The position numbers were made by a program, and so were the translations under genes. Below, piece after piece: positions 1-8,142 of a stretch of DNA of 25,552 nucleotides. Within the stretch, counting starts at the first letter, position 1. Each line of letters opens with the position of its first letter. The DNA is from 39-52-133 sp041488395 (GTDB lineage Bacteria; Pseudomonadota; Gammaproteobacteria; Burkholderiales; Gallionellaceae): contig JBGPPE010000023.1 in NCBI GenBank assembly GCA_041488395.1, positions 1-25,552 of the forward strand, given 5' to 3'. The notes below the pieces were generated by a model. It saw only the letters and a program-made list of their open reading frames with translations, was not told the DNA's origin and did no database searches.

Positions 1-2014
1 AGGCCGCGCGCAGCGCCACCTCGGTCTTGCCGAAGCCGACGTCGCCGCAGATCAGGCGATCCATCGGCTTGCCCGACTGCAGGTCGGCCACCACCGCCTC
101 GATCGCACCGGCCTGGTCGGGTGTTTCCTCAAAGCCGAAGCCGGCGGCAAAGGCTTCGTAATCGTGCTGGCTCAGTTTGAACTGGTGGCCCTTGCGTGTG
201 GCGCGCTGGGCATACAGATTGAGCAGCTCGGCGGCGGTGTCGCGCACCTGCTGCATGGCGCGGCGTTTGGCCTTGTCCCACGCACCGCTGCCCAGCTTGT
301 GCAGCGGTGCAGTGTCGGAGGCACCACCACTGTAGCGGCTGATCACATGCAGCTGCGACACCGGCACGTACAGCTTGTCCTCGCCGGCATATTCCAGCAG
401 CAGGAATTCGTTTTCGCCCTCGCCCAGGTCGAGGTTGATCAGGCCGCGATAGCGCGCAATGCCGTGCTGCTCGTGCACCACCGGGTCGCCCGGCTTGAGC
501 TCGGAAAGGTCGCGCAGCATGCCTTCCACATTGCTCTTCTTGGCGGCGCGGGTAACACGGCTGCGCGGTTGTGCGGCATAGAGTTCGGTCTCGGTAACAA
601 TGGCGAGGTGCTCGTCCGGCAAGACAAAACCGGCATGCAGGGTACCCACGGCGAGCAGGAACTTTTCGCGGCTGGCGAGGAACTCCGCGTAGTCCTGGCA
701 GCTGGCTGCAGTCAGGCCATACTCCTGCAAGTAGTCGCCCATGATTTCGCGCCGCCCCAGGCTGTCGGCCAGCAGCAGCACGCGGCCGTCGAAGCCTTGC
801 AGGAAGTTGGCGAAGGCCTGGGTGGGGATTTCGGCGCGGCGGTTTACTGCGATGTCGGGCAGGGCGCGGGTGGCGCAGGGGGTGAGATTCTTGGGGAGGC
901 TCTTGCCCTCTCCCTCTCCCTCTCCCGCTGGCCGTTCGTGCTGAGCCTGTCGAAGCATGTGCGCTGATGCAGCCTCCCTTGCGACAGGCTCAGGGCGAAC
1001 GGGGGGGAGGTTGGCTTTGACGATGTCCAGTCGTGCAAATTTTTTTGCCGCAATAAAAAACGCCTCGCCATCCATAAACAGATCGCGCAGCGGCAGCAGC
1101 GGATGGTTGGGGTCGCCGCGCAGCAGGTTGTAGCGCGACGCGGCATCGACGCCAAATTGCGTAATCGCCGCGTCCACATCGTGGTGCAGACACAGCGTGG
1201 CATTCTTCGGCAGATAATCAAACAGGGTAGCGGTGCGCTCGAAAAACAGCGGCAGGTAATACTCGATGCCGGCCGGCGCATTGCCCTTGCTCACCTCCTT
1301 GTAGATGCGCGATTTGGACGGGTCGCCCTCGAAGCGGTCGCGGAAGTTCTGGCGGAAGCGCGCCTGCCCGGCCTCATCCAGCGGGTATTCGCGCGCCGGC
1401 AGCAAACGGATTTCCGGCACCGGATAGAGGGTGCGCTGGGTGTCCACGTCGAAGGTGGCGATGGTCTCGATCTCGTCGTCGAACAGGTCAATGCGATAAG
1501 GCAGCACGCTGCCCATGGCAAACAGGTCGATGATGCCGCCGCGCACGCAATATTCGCCGGGCGACAGCACCTGCTGCACGTGGCTGTAGCCGGCAAAGGT
1601 CATCTGCTCGCGCAGCCTGGCGAGGTCGAGCTTCTCGCCCTTCTTCAGGAAGAAGGTGTAGGCCGCCAGGTATTCCACCGGCGGCAGCGGGTACAGCGCG
1701 GTGGTCACCGGCACCACCAGCACGTCGCAGGAATCGCTGCGCACATGGTGCAAGGTAGCCAGCCGCTCCGAGATCAGATCCTGGTGCGGTGAAAAATGGT
1801 CGTAGGGCAGCGTCTCCCAGTCCGGCAGCAGGTGCACGCGCAATTTGGGCGCGAAGTAGGAAATTTCCTCCAGCAGTCGCTGCGCCTCCAGCGCATTGGC
1901 CGCGATCACCACCAGCGGCGCCTTGTTCCCGGCAAATTGCGCCAGCGCCAGTGCATCGGACGAGCCGACCAGCTGGGTATAGCGCGGGTGAGAGTGGCGG
2001 GAGGTGAATAGCAT
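1..2014 (-). CDS. mfd: Transcription-repair coupling factor Mfd, N-terminal part (runs off the window)
   Basis: Mfd displaces RNA polymerase stalled at DNA lesions and recruits UvrA. The reverse-strand frame is open from ATG 2014 to base 1 (671 codons). It reads the UvrB-like N-terminal region (ETLPYDHFSPHQDLISERL near residue 65), the RNA-polymerase-interacting region (VVHEQHGIARYRG and KLYVPVSQLHVISRY, about residues 505-570) and the Walker A motif GFGKT with its lysine at residue 663. The E. coli lysine is, from memory, K634, so this protein is about 29 residues longer up to that point. The excess matches an in-frame repeat insertion at about residues 337-370. The rest of the helicase and the D7 domain lie outside the window. 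The ATG was chosen because the conserved N-terminus follows at once and a TATAAT box sits just upstream. It is divergent from the FIST gene. Identification is very secure. Confidence 0.97.
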   Translation of the reverse strand, partial: MLFTSRHSHPRYTQLVGSSDALALAQFAGNKAPLVVIAANALEAQRLLEEISYFAPKLRVHLLPDWETLPYDHFSPHQDLISERLATLHHVRSDSCDVLVVPVTTALYPLPPVEYLAAYTFFLKKGEKLDLARLREQMTFAGYSHVQQVLSPGEYCVRGGIIDLFAMGSVLPYRIDLFDDEIETIATFDVDTQRTLYPVPEIRLLPAREYPLDEAGQARFRQNFRDRFEGDPSKSRIYKEVSKGNAPAGIEYYLPLFFERTATLFDYLPKNATLCLHHDVDAAITQFGVDAASRYNLLRGDPNHPLLPLRDLFMDGEAFFIAAKKFARLDIVKANLPPVRPEPVAREAASAHMLRQAQHERPAGEGEGEGKSLPKNLTPCATRALPDIAVNRRAEIPTQAFANFLQGFDGRVLLLADSLGRREIMGDYLQEYGLTAASCQDYAEFLASREKFLLAVGTLHAGFVLPDEHLAIVTETELYAAQPRSRVTRAAKKSNVEGMLRDLSELKPGDPVVHEQHGIARYRGLINLDLGEGENEFLLLEYAGEDKLYVPVSQLHVISRYSGGASDTAPLHKLGSGAWDKAKRRAMQQVRDTAAELLNLYAQRATRKGHQFKLSQHDYEAFAAGFGFEETPDQAGAIEAVVADLQSGKPMDRLICGDVGFGKTEVALRAA
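903..1002. repeat. Dispersed inverted repeat plus hexanucleotide repeat inserted in frame within mfd
   Basis: Bases 932-952 and 982-1002 form inverted arms of 21 nt with 19 matching positions (CCGTTCG..CTGAGCCTGTCG type) around a 29-nt centre. This is a common intergenic repeat signature in proteobacteria. It is followed on the mfd-coding strand by a run of about 3.5 CCCTCT units (906-926) encoding Gly-Glu repeats. The whole segment keeps the mfd reading frame and has no stop. In E. coli Mfd the corresponding stretch is a short linker, so the insert is probably tolerated as a surface loop. Confidence 0.8.
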
Positions 2015-2027
2015 GGGAACAGCCTGT

Positions 2028-2047
2028 AACAAAGGCGCGCATTATAC
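2028..2047 (-). promoter_or_regulatory. mfd promoter core (-10 and discriminator)
   Basis: On the minus strand a perfect TATAAT (2046-2041) is followed by a GC-rich discriminator GCGCGCC and TTTGTT. The predicted transcription start lies about 20 nt before the mfd ATG. No good -35 was found at 17 nt (TCGTCG). The same 20 bases recur in front of djlA at 5965-5984. GC-rich discriminators are typical of stringently controlled promoters, but that role is inference here. Confidence 0.6.
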
Positions 2048-2198
2048 TCCCGACATCGCGGCGCGACGACGGTGCCATATGGCTTTAGCGCTGTAGGTGT
2101 ATTATCACTGCCAGCTTGCCAGTCTCCGTTTGACTTGCGAATCCAGGCTTCGGTTTCATGTTATGCAGCGCCATGCAGCACCGTAAAGGAGCGAGACG

Positions 2199-3368
2199 AT
2201 GAGCCCAAACAACAGCGTGTGTTACCTGGCCAACCTGGAGGAACACCTCCTCGACGAGCAGCTGGCGGCGTGGCAGGCCGCGCAGCCGCAGATGGGGGTG
2301 CTGGTGCTGCTGCCCGAGGCGGAACGGGATGCTGTCGCGCTGATTCAGCAGGTGTGCGCGCGCCGCCAGGTCCCGCTGGTCGGTGCCATCTTCCCGGCGC
2401 TGGCCGAGGGCGGCGCATTCCGCACGCAAGGCGCATGGCTGCTGTGCTTCGATGAAATGCCCTATGCCGCGCTATACCCGGATTTGCCGCGCGAGCCGGA
2501 CAGGATCGCGGCGGCGCTGGATGCCATTGTGGCGGACATCAGGCCACACCTCGGCGATAGCCTCGACATCACGCTGTGCATGCTGTTCGATGCGATGGTG
2601 CCGAACATTGCCACGCTGCTCGACGAACTCTACCTGCGCCTTGCCAACCGCGTGCGCTACATGGGCGCCAATGCCGGCAGCGAATCGTTCCAGCCCATGC
2701 CGTGCCTGTTCAATGGTTCCCGCATCATCCAGAACGGCGTGCTGCTGATGCTGCTGCAGCCGCACCGCGGCGCCGTGCTCGAACACGGTTACCTTGCGCC
2801 GGCGCAGATGCTCAGCGCGACTTCCACCGAGGGCAACCGCATCGTGCAGATCGACTGGCGCCCGGCCTTCGAGGTATATCAGGAGATGGCGCGCGCGCAA
2901 TACGGCGTGGAGATCAACCAGCAGAATTTCTACCAGTACGCGGTGCATTTTCCCTTCGGCATCGTGCGCGCCAACGGCATGACCCTGGTGCGCATTCCGG
3001 TGGCGCTGGAACAGGATGGCTCGCTGTTCTGCGTCGGCGAGGTGCCGCCCAACGCCTTGCTGACGCTGCTCAAGGCGCCGGAGGTGGATTCGGTGCAGAC
3101 CATCACCGCGCTCATGGAAGGCCTGGGAGAGCTTGGTGGTGAGCCTGCAGGGCAGGAGCTGCTGCTGTTTTACTGCGCGGGACGGCGGCTGCACCTCGGC
3201 ATCATGGCGGCGGAAAACGAGCTGCGCCTGCTGGCGCAACACACCCGCGCGGCGCAGATCGCCGGCGCTTTGTCGCTGGGCGAGATCGGCGGTTCCACGC
3301 AATGGGGCTATCCGCTGTTCCATAACGCCACGCTGGTGGCGAGCTACTGGGGGCGAGGCGACAGATGA
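2199..3368 (+). CDS. FIST domain-containing sensory protein
   Basis: This 389-residue protein has the layout of FIST_N followed by FIST_C, a domain pair thought to bind small ligands and feed signal transduction systems. The N-terminal half contains the family-like stretch VPLVGAIFPALAEGGAF. The C-terminal half contains FPFGIVRANG and a terminal segment with LLLFYCAGRR and GEIGG. No signal peptide or membrane segment is visible, so it should be cytoplasmic. The start is set by AAAGGAG at 2186-2192. Its 3' end overlaps the HD-GYP gene by 4 nt (ATGA), so the two are translationally coupled and this protein is a likely sensory partner of the phosphodiesterase. The ligand cannot be told from sequence. 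Confidence 0.85.
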   Translation: MSPNNSVCYLANLEEHLLDEQLAAWQAAQPQMGVLVLLPEAERDAVALIQQVCARRQVPLVGAIFPALAEGGAFRTQGAWLLCFDEMPYAALYPDLPREPDRIAAALDAIVADIRPHLGDSLDITLCMLFDAMVPNIATLLDELYLRLANRVRYMGANAGSESFQPMPCLFNGSRIIQNGVLLMLLQPHRGAVLEHGYLAPAQMLSATSTEGNRIVQIDWRPAFEVYQEMARAQYGVEINQQNFYQYAVHFPFGIVRANGMTLVRIPVALEQDGSLFCVGEVPPNALLTLLKAPEVDSVQTITALMEGLGELGGEPAGQELLLFYCAGRRLHLGIMAAENELRLLAQHTRAAQIAGALSLGEIGGSTQWGYPLFHNATLVASYWGRGDR

Positions 3369-5017
3369 ACCACGCGCAGCAAATCCTGACCATCCTCTAC
3401 GAGTTGGCCATGGCCATCGGCAGCGAGGTGAGCGTGCGGCCGCTGCTGACCAGGACGCTGCAGCAGTTGCTTTACCATACTTCGTTTCCGGCCGGTGTGG
3501 TGTTCCTCGATCTGCCCTCCGACACCGGCGCGGCGACAGTTGAGACCCGGCTGGAGACTGTGATCGGCGACTTTGAACTCGGCGCAAGCATCGGGAAAAA
3601 TTTGATGCTGCCTGCTGCCCTGCTGCGCGGCGGGGCAGAGCTGCGCGAAGACCCGGACCTGCTCGCGGCGCTGTCCGGCAAGCGCAATACCTACGCGGCC
3701 TTCCTGCGCCTGCCGATAGACCGCAACAGCGTGATCCTGCTGCTCGCGCCGAGGATCCCCCATTCCGAGCTGCCGCTCACCCGCATTTTCCAGCCGGTGA
3801 TGGCGAACCTGGCCAAGGCCATCCTGCTCTGTCGCCATCACGATGCCCACACCGCCGGGCTGGTGAGCGAGCGCGACGTGGCGTGGGAGAATCTGCGCAA
3901 GGTCAACCGCGCGCTCAAGACCCTGAGTTCCGGTAATGAGGTTCTGGTGCGCGCCAGCGAGGAGGCCACCCTGCTGCAGGAAATGTGCCGCGTGGTGGTC
4001 GACGTCGGCGGCTACCACGCGGCCTGGGTCGGCTATGCGCAGAATGATGAGCAGAAGTCGGTGCGGCCGATGGCGCAGTACGGCCTTGCGGCAGAGCATC
4101 TGGGCAAGCAGCGCTACTCCTGGGCAGATGATGAATTCGGGCGCGGGCCGACGGGTGCCGCGATCCGCGGCGGCCAGCCGCAGGTCATCGCAGATGCCTA
4201 TGCCGACCCATCCTTTGCGCCCTGGCGCGGCGCAGGCACCGAGAGGTGCTGCGCCTCCCTCCTCGCGTTGCCGCTCATCGACAACGAGGGGCATGCCTTC
4301 GGCGCACTCACCATCGGCGCAGCAGAAGTGAAAGAATTCCATGAGGAAGAGGTTCGCCTGCTGCGCGAACTGGCCAATGACCTTTCCTATGGCATCGTCA
4401 ATCTGCGCAGCCGTGCAGAGCGCCAGCGCAGTGCGGAACAGCTGTATCAGGGGCTGGAGGACACAATCCAGGCAATCTCCGCCACGGTCGAGATGCGCGA
4501 TCCCTATACTGCCGGTCACCAGCAGCGCGTGGCCAAGCTCGCTGCGGCGATCGCTACCGAGCTGGGGATGACGCCGGAGCAGGTGCACGGCATCCACCTC
4601 GCCTGCTCGGTGCATGACATCGGCAAGATCGGCATCCCGGCAGAGATCCTCAACAAGCCGACACGGCTGACCGAAATCGAAATGCGTATCGTGCAGGCAC
4701 ACGCCACGATGGGCTTCAATATCCTCAAGGATGTGCAGTTCCCCTGGCCGGTGTCCGACATTGCCCATCAGCATCACGAGCGCATGGATGGTTCCGGTTA
4801 CCCGCAGGGGCTCAAGGGTGAGGCAATCTGTGCGGAGGCAAGAATCGTCGCGGTTGCCGATGTGGTCGAGTCGATGGCTTCACATCGCCCGTCGCGGCCG
4901 GGTCTGGGCATACCGGCGGCGCTGGATGAAATTGTGCGCAATCGCGCCACACTCTACGATGCGCAAGCGGTCGATGCCTGCTGCCGCTTGATGGAGCGGG
5001 GATTCAAGTTCGAGTAA
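3365..5017 (+). CDS. GAF / HD-GYP cyclic di-GMP phosphodiesterase
   Basis: This 550-residue cytoplasmic protein probably hydrolyses c-di-GMP. Residues about 1-170 look like a degenerate sensory (GAF-like) region. A clear GAF domain spans about 196-355 (YHAAWVGYA, the ADPSFAPWR segment, FGALTIGA). The HD-GYP domain spans about 365-550. Metal and signature residues are intact: H417-D418 in HDIGK, H470-H471-E472, and G478-Y479-P480 in the DGSGYP stretch. Absence of membrane helices implies sensing of a cytoplasmic signal. The start codon overlaps the FIST stop, giving a two-gene operon. It converges on djlA with only 19 nt between the ends and no obvious terminator. Catalytic activity is inferred from the intact motifs. 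Confidence 0.93.
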   Translation: MNHAQQILTILYELAMAIGSEVSVRPLLTRTLQQLLYHTSFPAGVVFLDLPSDTGAATVETRLETVIGDFELGASIGKNLMLPAALLRGGAELREDPDLLAALSGKRNTYAAFLRLPIDRNSVILLLAPRIPHSELPLTRIFQPVMANLAKAILLCRHHDAHTAGLVSERDVAWENLRKVNRALKTLSSGNEVLVRASEEATLLQEMCRVVVDVGGYHAAWVGYAQNDEQKSVRPMAQYGLAAEHLGKQRYSWADDEFGRGPTGAAIRGGQPQVIADAYADPSFAPWRGAGTERCCASLLALPLIDNEGHAFGALTIGAAEVKEFHEEEVRLLRELANDLSYGIVNLRSRAERQRSAEQLYQGLEDTIQAISATVEMRDPYTAGHQQRVAKLAAAIATELGMTPEQVHGIHLACSVHDIGKIGIPAEILNKPTRLTEIEMRIVQAHATMGFNILKDVQFPWPVSDIAHQHHERMDGSGYPQGLKGEAICAEARIVAVADVVESMASHRPSRPGLGIPAALDEIVRNRATLYDAQAVDACCRLMERGFKFE

Positions 5018-5036
5018 TCGCCGGCAGCGCAACAGC

Positions 5037-5810
5037 TTACATATTGCGGTTTTTCTTGATCAGGTCGTAGGCCAGCTGAATTTCCTTGGCCTGCTCGGTG
5101 GCCATCGCGATCATGTCTTCCGGTACGCCCTGTCCCATCAGCTTGTCCGGGTGGTACTGGCTCATCAGCTTGCGATAGGCGCGCTTGATCTCCTGCTCGC
5201 TGCTGTCCTTGCTTACCCCCAGCGCCTTGTAGGCATCCTCCAGTGCCGCTTCCGTGGTGATTTTGCCGCCGGAGAAATGCGACTGGTTCAGCACCATCTC
5301 CAGCATCTGCCTGAAGGTGGCCTGGTCATAACCCAGATAGCCCGCGATCTCGGCGAGCAACGCTTCTTCCGCCGGGTGGAAGCTCCCGTCCGCCACCGCC
5401 ATCACAATCAGGTACAGCAGCAACACCTGCTTGAGGTTCCTGGTGTGGCCGCAAATGGCCATGAAGCGCTGGTAGGTCGGCTTGATGTCAAACGCCGGAT
5501 CGGCGCCCTGCTTGAACAGGGCAATGGCGCGCAGCCGGTGCTCGGGCGTCATGCCCATTTTCTGCATCACCTGCTCGACATGGTCGATCTCCTCCTGCGA
5601 GACACGCCCATCGGCCTTGGCCAGCTTGCCCATCGAGATGAACACCGTTTCCAGGAAAACGGTCTGGCGCAGCAGGTTGTGCAGCGGGTTTGCCCCGCCG
5701 GAGCCGTAAACCCTTACGCGATCAATAAATGAACCGATGAAAAAACCGATGAATGCACCGATGAAGCCGAAGAAATAATAACCGGCAAAAATGCCTATGA
5801 GCTTGAACAA
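5037..5810 (-). CDS. djlA: DjlA-type membrane-anchored J-domain co-chaperone
   Basis: DjlA is an inner-membrane-anchored DnaK co-chaperone. The 257-residue protein (E. coli DjlA is about 271) has an N-terminal glycine-rich transmembrane segment (residues about 5-30). A TerB-like helical domain covers about 50-185. A C-terminal J domain (about 190-257) has the essential HPD motif within SQYHPDKL. The domain order TM-TerB-J is diagnostic of DjlA. The start ATG at 5810 precedes the hydrophobic anchor. The gene is preceded by an unusually long leader (about 160 nt to the predicted transcription start) occupied by a palindromic repeat. Confidence 0.92.
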   Translation of the reverse strand: MFKLIGIFAGYYFFGFIGAFIGFFIGSFIDRVRVYGSGGANPLHNLLRQTVFLETVFISMGKLAKADGRVSQEEIDHVEQVMQKMGMTPEHRLRAIALFKQGADPAFDIKPTYQRFMAICGHTRNLKQVLLLYLIVMAVADGSFHPAEEALLAEIAGYLGYDQATFRQMLEMVLNQSHFSGGKITTEAALEDAYKALGVSKDSSEQEIKRAYRKLMSQYHPDKLMGQGVPEDMIAMATEQAKEIQLAYDLIKKNRNM

Positions 5811-5833
5811 GACAACTCCAGAAAGAGAGAAAA

Positions 5834-5951
5834 TTAAGGATGCGCTGAATAAGTTCCAATCGTCGTTCCCGCGAAGGCGGGAACCCAGTCAAATCAATAA
5901 ACTGGATACCCGCCTTCGCGGGTATGACAACTTGATTCAGCGTTTCCTTAA
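5834..5951. repeat. 118-bp near-palindromic MITE/REP-like element in the djlA leader
   Basis: The outer arms are TTAAGGA (5834-5840) and TCCTTAA (5945-5951). The next arms are CGCTGAAT (5843-5850) and ATTCAGCG (5935-5942). The inner arms each carry CCCGC-GAAGG-CGGG type cores (5868-5880 and its complement around 5909-5922). Only about 11 bases in the centre are unpaired. The core belongs to the very common 'CCCGCGAAGGCGGG' dispersed repeat of beta- and gammaproteobacteria. There is no coding capacity. It lies between the djlA promoter core (5965-5984) and start codon (5810), so the mRNA leader should fold into a long hairpin. Confidence 0.85.
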
Positions 5952-5964
5952 GAGAAATCGCCGC

Positions 5965-5984
5965 AACAAAGGCGCGCATTATAC
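5965..5984 (-). promoter_or_regulatory. djlA promoter core (-10 and discriminator)
   Basis: A perfect TATAAT on the minus strand (5983-5978) with the discriminator GCGCGCC and TTTGTT is identical over 20 nt to the block in front of mfd (2028-2047). No confident -35 was identified. The predicted transcript would include the palindromic element before reaching the djlA start. Confidence 0.55.
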
Positions 5985-6351
5985 CTTCGCGCAGCCCGCC
6001 GTAGCGCCGTTTCTACCCATCGCGCATAACCGCGGCCGTTTGTAACATTTAACCACCGCATCCTTGTGGACATCGCCGAAAAACTTCAATACAGTTAATC
6101 CCGTTTGTATCTCCGCTCCACGCACATTGCAGCGCATGCACGGCGCGAGACATGCAGCGGAATCCCCGGAACTGGCTGCGGGAGAGGGCGGCGATGCCGG
6201 CGCGAAGAGTTGCCAGTAGCACGACATGTTCGAAAGGGGAAGCACTTGAAAAAGATTCTCACCCAACACGCTTCATGCCGGCGCGATCAGCCGCCTGTTT
6301 CAAATCGCTGCCTGCCATTGCTGAACACAGCAAACCACGGGGGATCTCGGC
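5985..6351. other. Intergenic region without recognised gene
   Basis: This 367-nt stretch separates the djlA promoter from the hydrolase operon. Short open frames exist on both strands but lack ribosome binding sites and protein-like composition. A promoter for the downstream operon must lie here or be absent. A weak candidate is TTGTGG (6064-6069) with TACAGT (6090-6095), but the 20-nt spacing is poor. No tRNA, terminator or clear repeat was recognised. Confidence 0.5.
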
Positions 6352-8091
6352 ATGCCAAATAACAACAAGATTATCGTCGGTGTTCACGGCATAGGCGATC
6401 AGGTTCGCTACGAGACCATACAGGCCATCACATATCAGTTCTGTCGATTTTATAAAATCCAGACCGCAGCACCGCTGGGAAGCTTCTACAACTCTGAGCA
6501 TAACGGCATCCTTGTTCTGCAGCACGGCACTGCAAACGCCAGGCTCTATCTTACCGAGGCCTACTGGGCGGATATCTCGCGTAAGCCAGAGACGGAAGGC
6601 TATGTGCTGGAAGAGACCAAGCAATGGGTCAGAACAATTGTCGAAAGATTTCGCGCGCAGGTGAATGCGTATCAAGCGCGAAGCAGCATTAAAGCCCGCG
6701 CCAAACCGGGCGACAACAAAAACTGGATGCAAGAGGACACCGTCTATCTGGCGCGCGGCAAGAGCAAGCCGCAAAAGGTCTGGCTGAATTACAGAATGAT
6801 CCGCAGTGTGTTGTATGAGGCGATTGATACCCTCAAAGTGATGGAAAAGCTTCTGTTCATCCTGGACAAATCCAGCATCTTTAAATTTGATCTGAATCGC
6901 CTGCTCACTAATTTCCTGGGCGATGTGCAGGTGGTAGCGGAGTTCGATGGCTACCGCAAAGAGATACTTGACCGCTTTATTGTCAGCATTGCAGCAGCCT
7001 ACCGCCTGGATAAAGAGGCCGACATCTATATCGTCGCGCACAGCGAAGGGACCGTGGTGGCATTCCTGGCCTTGCTTGAAGCGATGCAAAAAGGAGAGGT
7101 AGCCCACCCCTGGCTAAAGAATATAAAAGGCTTCATGACACTGGGCTCCCCTATAGACAAGCATCTCACCCTGTGGCCGCAACTGTGGGACGGGCTCGGG
7201 GAATTAAGCCGGTCATTCAGTTCTAAAAATCAGATCCAGTGGCGAAACTACTATGACTATGGCGACCCGGTCGGGTACGAGCTGGATTCCGCCCGGGCAT
7301 GGCTGCGCAGCAATTGCGATGCGTTCGATTTTCAGGAATCGCATGACTACGGCTTCAGCCGTTACTACCTGCCCGGCAAGGCCCATGTTGATTACTGGAG
7401 AGATGACGAGGTGTTCGACAACTTCATTGGAGGGGCGGTCGAGAAAAAATCTGCAATTGCTGCACCGCAAAGTAATCCAATCGCGAGACTGGTCAGCAAT
7501 ATCGTGCCCTATTTGCTGATCGCGGCTGTCCTGCTGTTCGCTACCTACTTTCTGTACAAACCCATCCTGAACATTTTCTCACCCGACACCAACCTCTTGC
7601 AGCTCTTCAGTAACATCGCGGGTATTGCTGCCATCCTTGCGGGCATTACCGTGATGGCCAGGATTCCCCGCCTGAGTCGCCGGCCGTTCTGGAGCGTGAT
7701 CTCAATCGGGCTGTTCGGCGCATTTGCGGTTGCTTCCTGTTACCTGCTTGATGCAAACGTGGTCAAGGCAATCAACTCACTTTTCTATGGCATCTCGTAC
7801 ATCGCCGTCGCCGCGATGGTTTCAGTCATAGCAGCAGTGCTGGGCGCCCGGTATTCCTCCGCCACCAGCAAACCGATTGTGTTCCTGGGCGGCCTGGCTG
7901 TGCTGTTGCCTGCATACCATTTGGTGCAAACATCCCCCAATCATCCCTCGCTCTGGCCACTCTTTCTGGGCGGCGCCATTTTCATTTACAGCTGGTGGCT
8001 GGCGATCCAGCTCTTCGACCTGGTCTTTGTCTGGCATTGGTATATACGCAACTCAAAAGCGCTGGAGCGTTTAAGGGAGTTGCAAGCCTGA
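6352..8091 (+). CDS. Membrane-anchored alpha/beta-hydrolase (lipase-like) with six C-terminal membrane segments
   Basis: The family name is not recognised. The N-terminal ~370 residues form an alpha/beta-hydrolase: an early strand and oxyanion-type VHGIG (about 10-14), nucleophile elbow AHSEG with Ser231, LGSPI after it, Asp305 in the YGDPVG segment and His345 in AHVDYW, giving a complete Ser-Asp-His triad. Residues about 380-562 hold about six hydrophobic helices. There is no signal peptide, so the catalytic domain is predicted to be cytoplasmic. The start ATG follows a weak GGGGGA. It is the first gene of a unit with a paralogous soluble hydrolase (51 nt downstream) and a lipoprotein. GC is visibly lower than in flanking housekeeping genes. 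The substrate is unknown; a lipid or ester is a reasonable guess. Confidence 0.75.
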   Translation: MPNNNKIIVGVHGIGDQVRYETIQAITYQFCRFYKIQTAAPLGSFYNSEHNGILVLQHGTANARLYLTEAYWADISRKPETEGYVLEETKQWVRTIVERFRAQVNAYQARSSIKARAKPGDNKNWMQEDTVYLARGKSKPQKVWLNYRMIRSVLYEAIDTLKVMEKLLFILDKSSIFKFDLNRLLTNFLGDVQVVAEFDGYRKEILDRFIVSIAAAYRLDKEADIYIVAHSEGTVVAFLALLEAMQKGEVAHPWLKNIKGFMTLGSPIDKHLTLWPQLWDGLGELSRSFSSKNQIQWRNYYDYGDPVGYELDSARAWLRSNCDAFDFQESHDYGFSRYYLPGKAHVDYWRDDEVFDNFIGGAVEKKSAIAAPQSNPIARLVSNIVPYLLIAAVLLFATYFLYKPILNIFSPDTNLLQLFSNIAGIAAILAGITVMARIPRLSRRPFWSVISIGLFGAFAVASCYLLDANVVKAINSLFYGISYIAVAAMVSVIAAVLGARYSSATSKPIVFLGGLAVLLPAYHLVQTSPNHPSLWPLFLGGAIFIYSWWLAIQLFDLVFVWHWYIRNSKALERLRELQA

Positions 8092-8142
8092 AATATTCAA
8101 GGACTGCCCAACTGATTTCGACCCATACAGGAAAAGCCCACT

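Noticed and set aside
164..967. Long plus-strand open frame opposite mfd
   Set aside because: It is an antisense shadow; the minus strand encodes clear Mfd motifs throughout.
844..1281. Idea that mfd is frameshifted or a pseudogene at the repeat
   Set aside because: Manual translation through the repeat keeps one frame with Mfd-like sequence on both sides and no stop.
3344..4777. 477-codon minus-strand frame opposite the HD-GYP gene
   Set aside because: It lacks recognisable motifs and overlaps an intact HD-GYP phosphodiesterase; it is a GC-driven shadow.
5722..5979. Minus-strand frame containing VIPAKAGIQ
   Set aside because: This peptide is the translation of the common palindromic repeat, not a gene.
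5979..6269. 96-codon minus-strand frame upstream of the hydrolase operon
   Set aside because: No ribosome site, no recognisable protein features, and it runs into the djlA promoter region.
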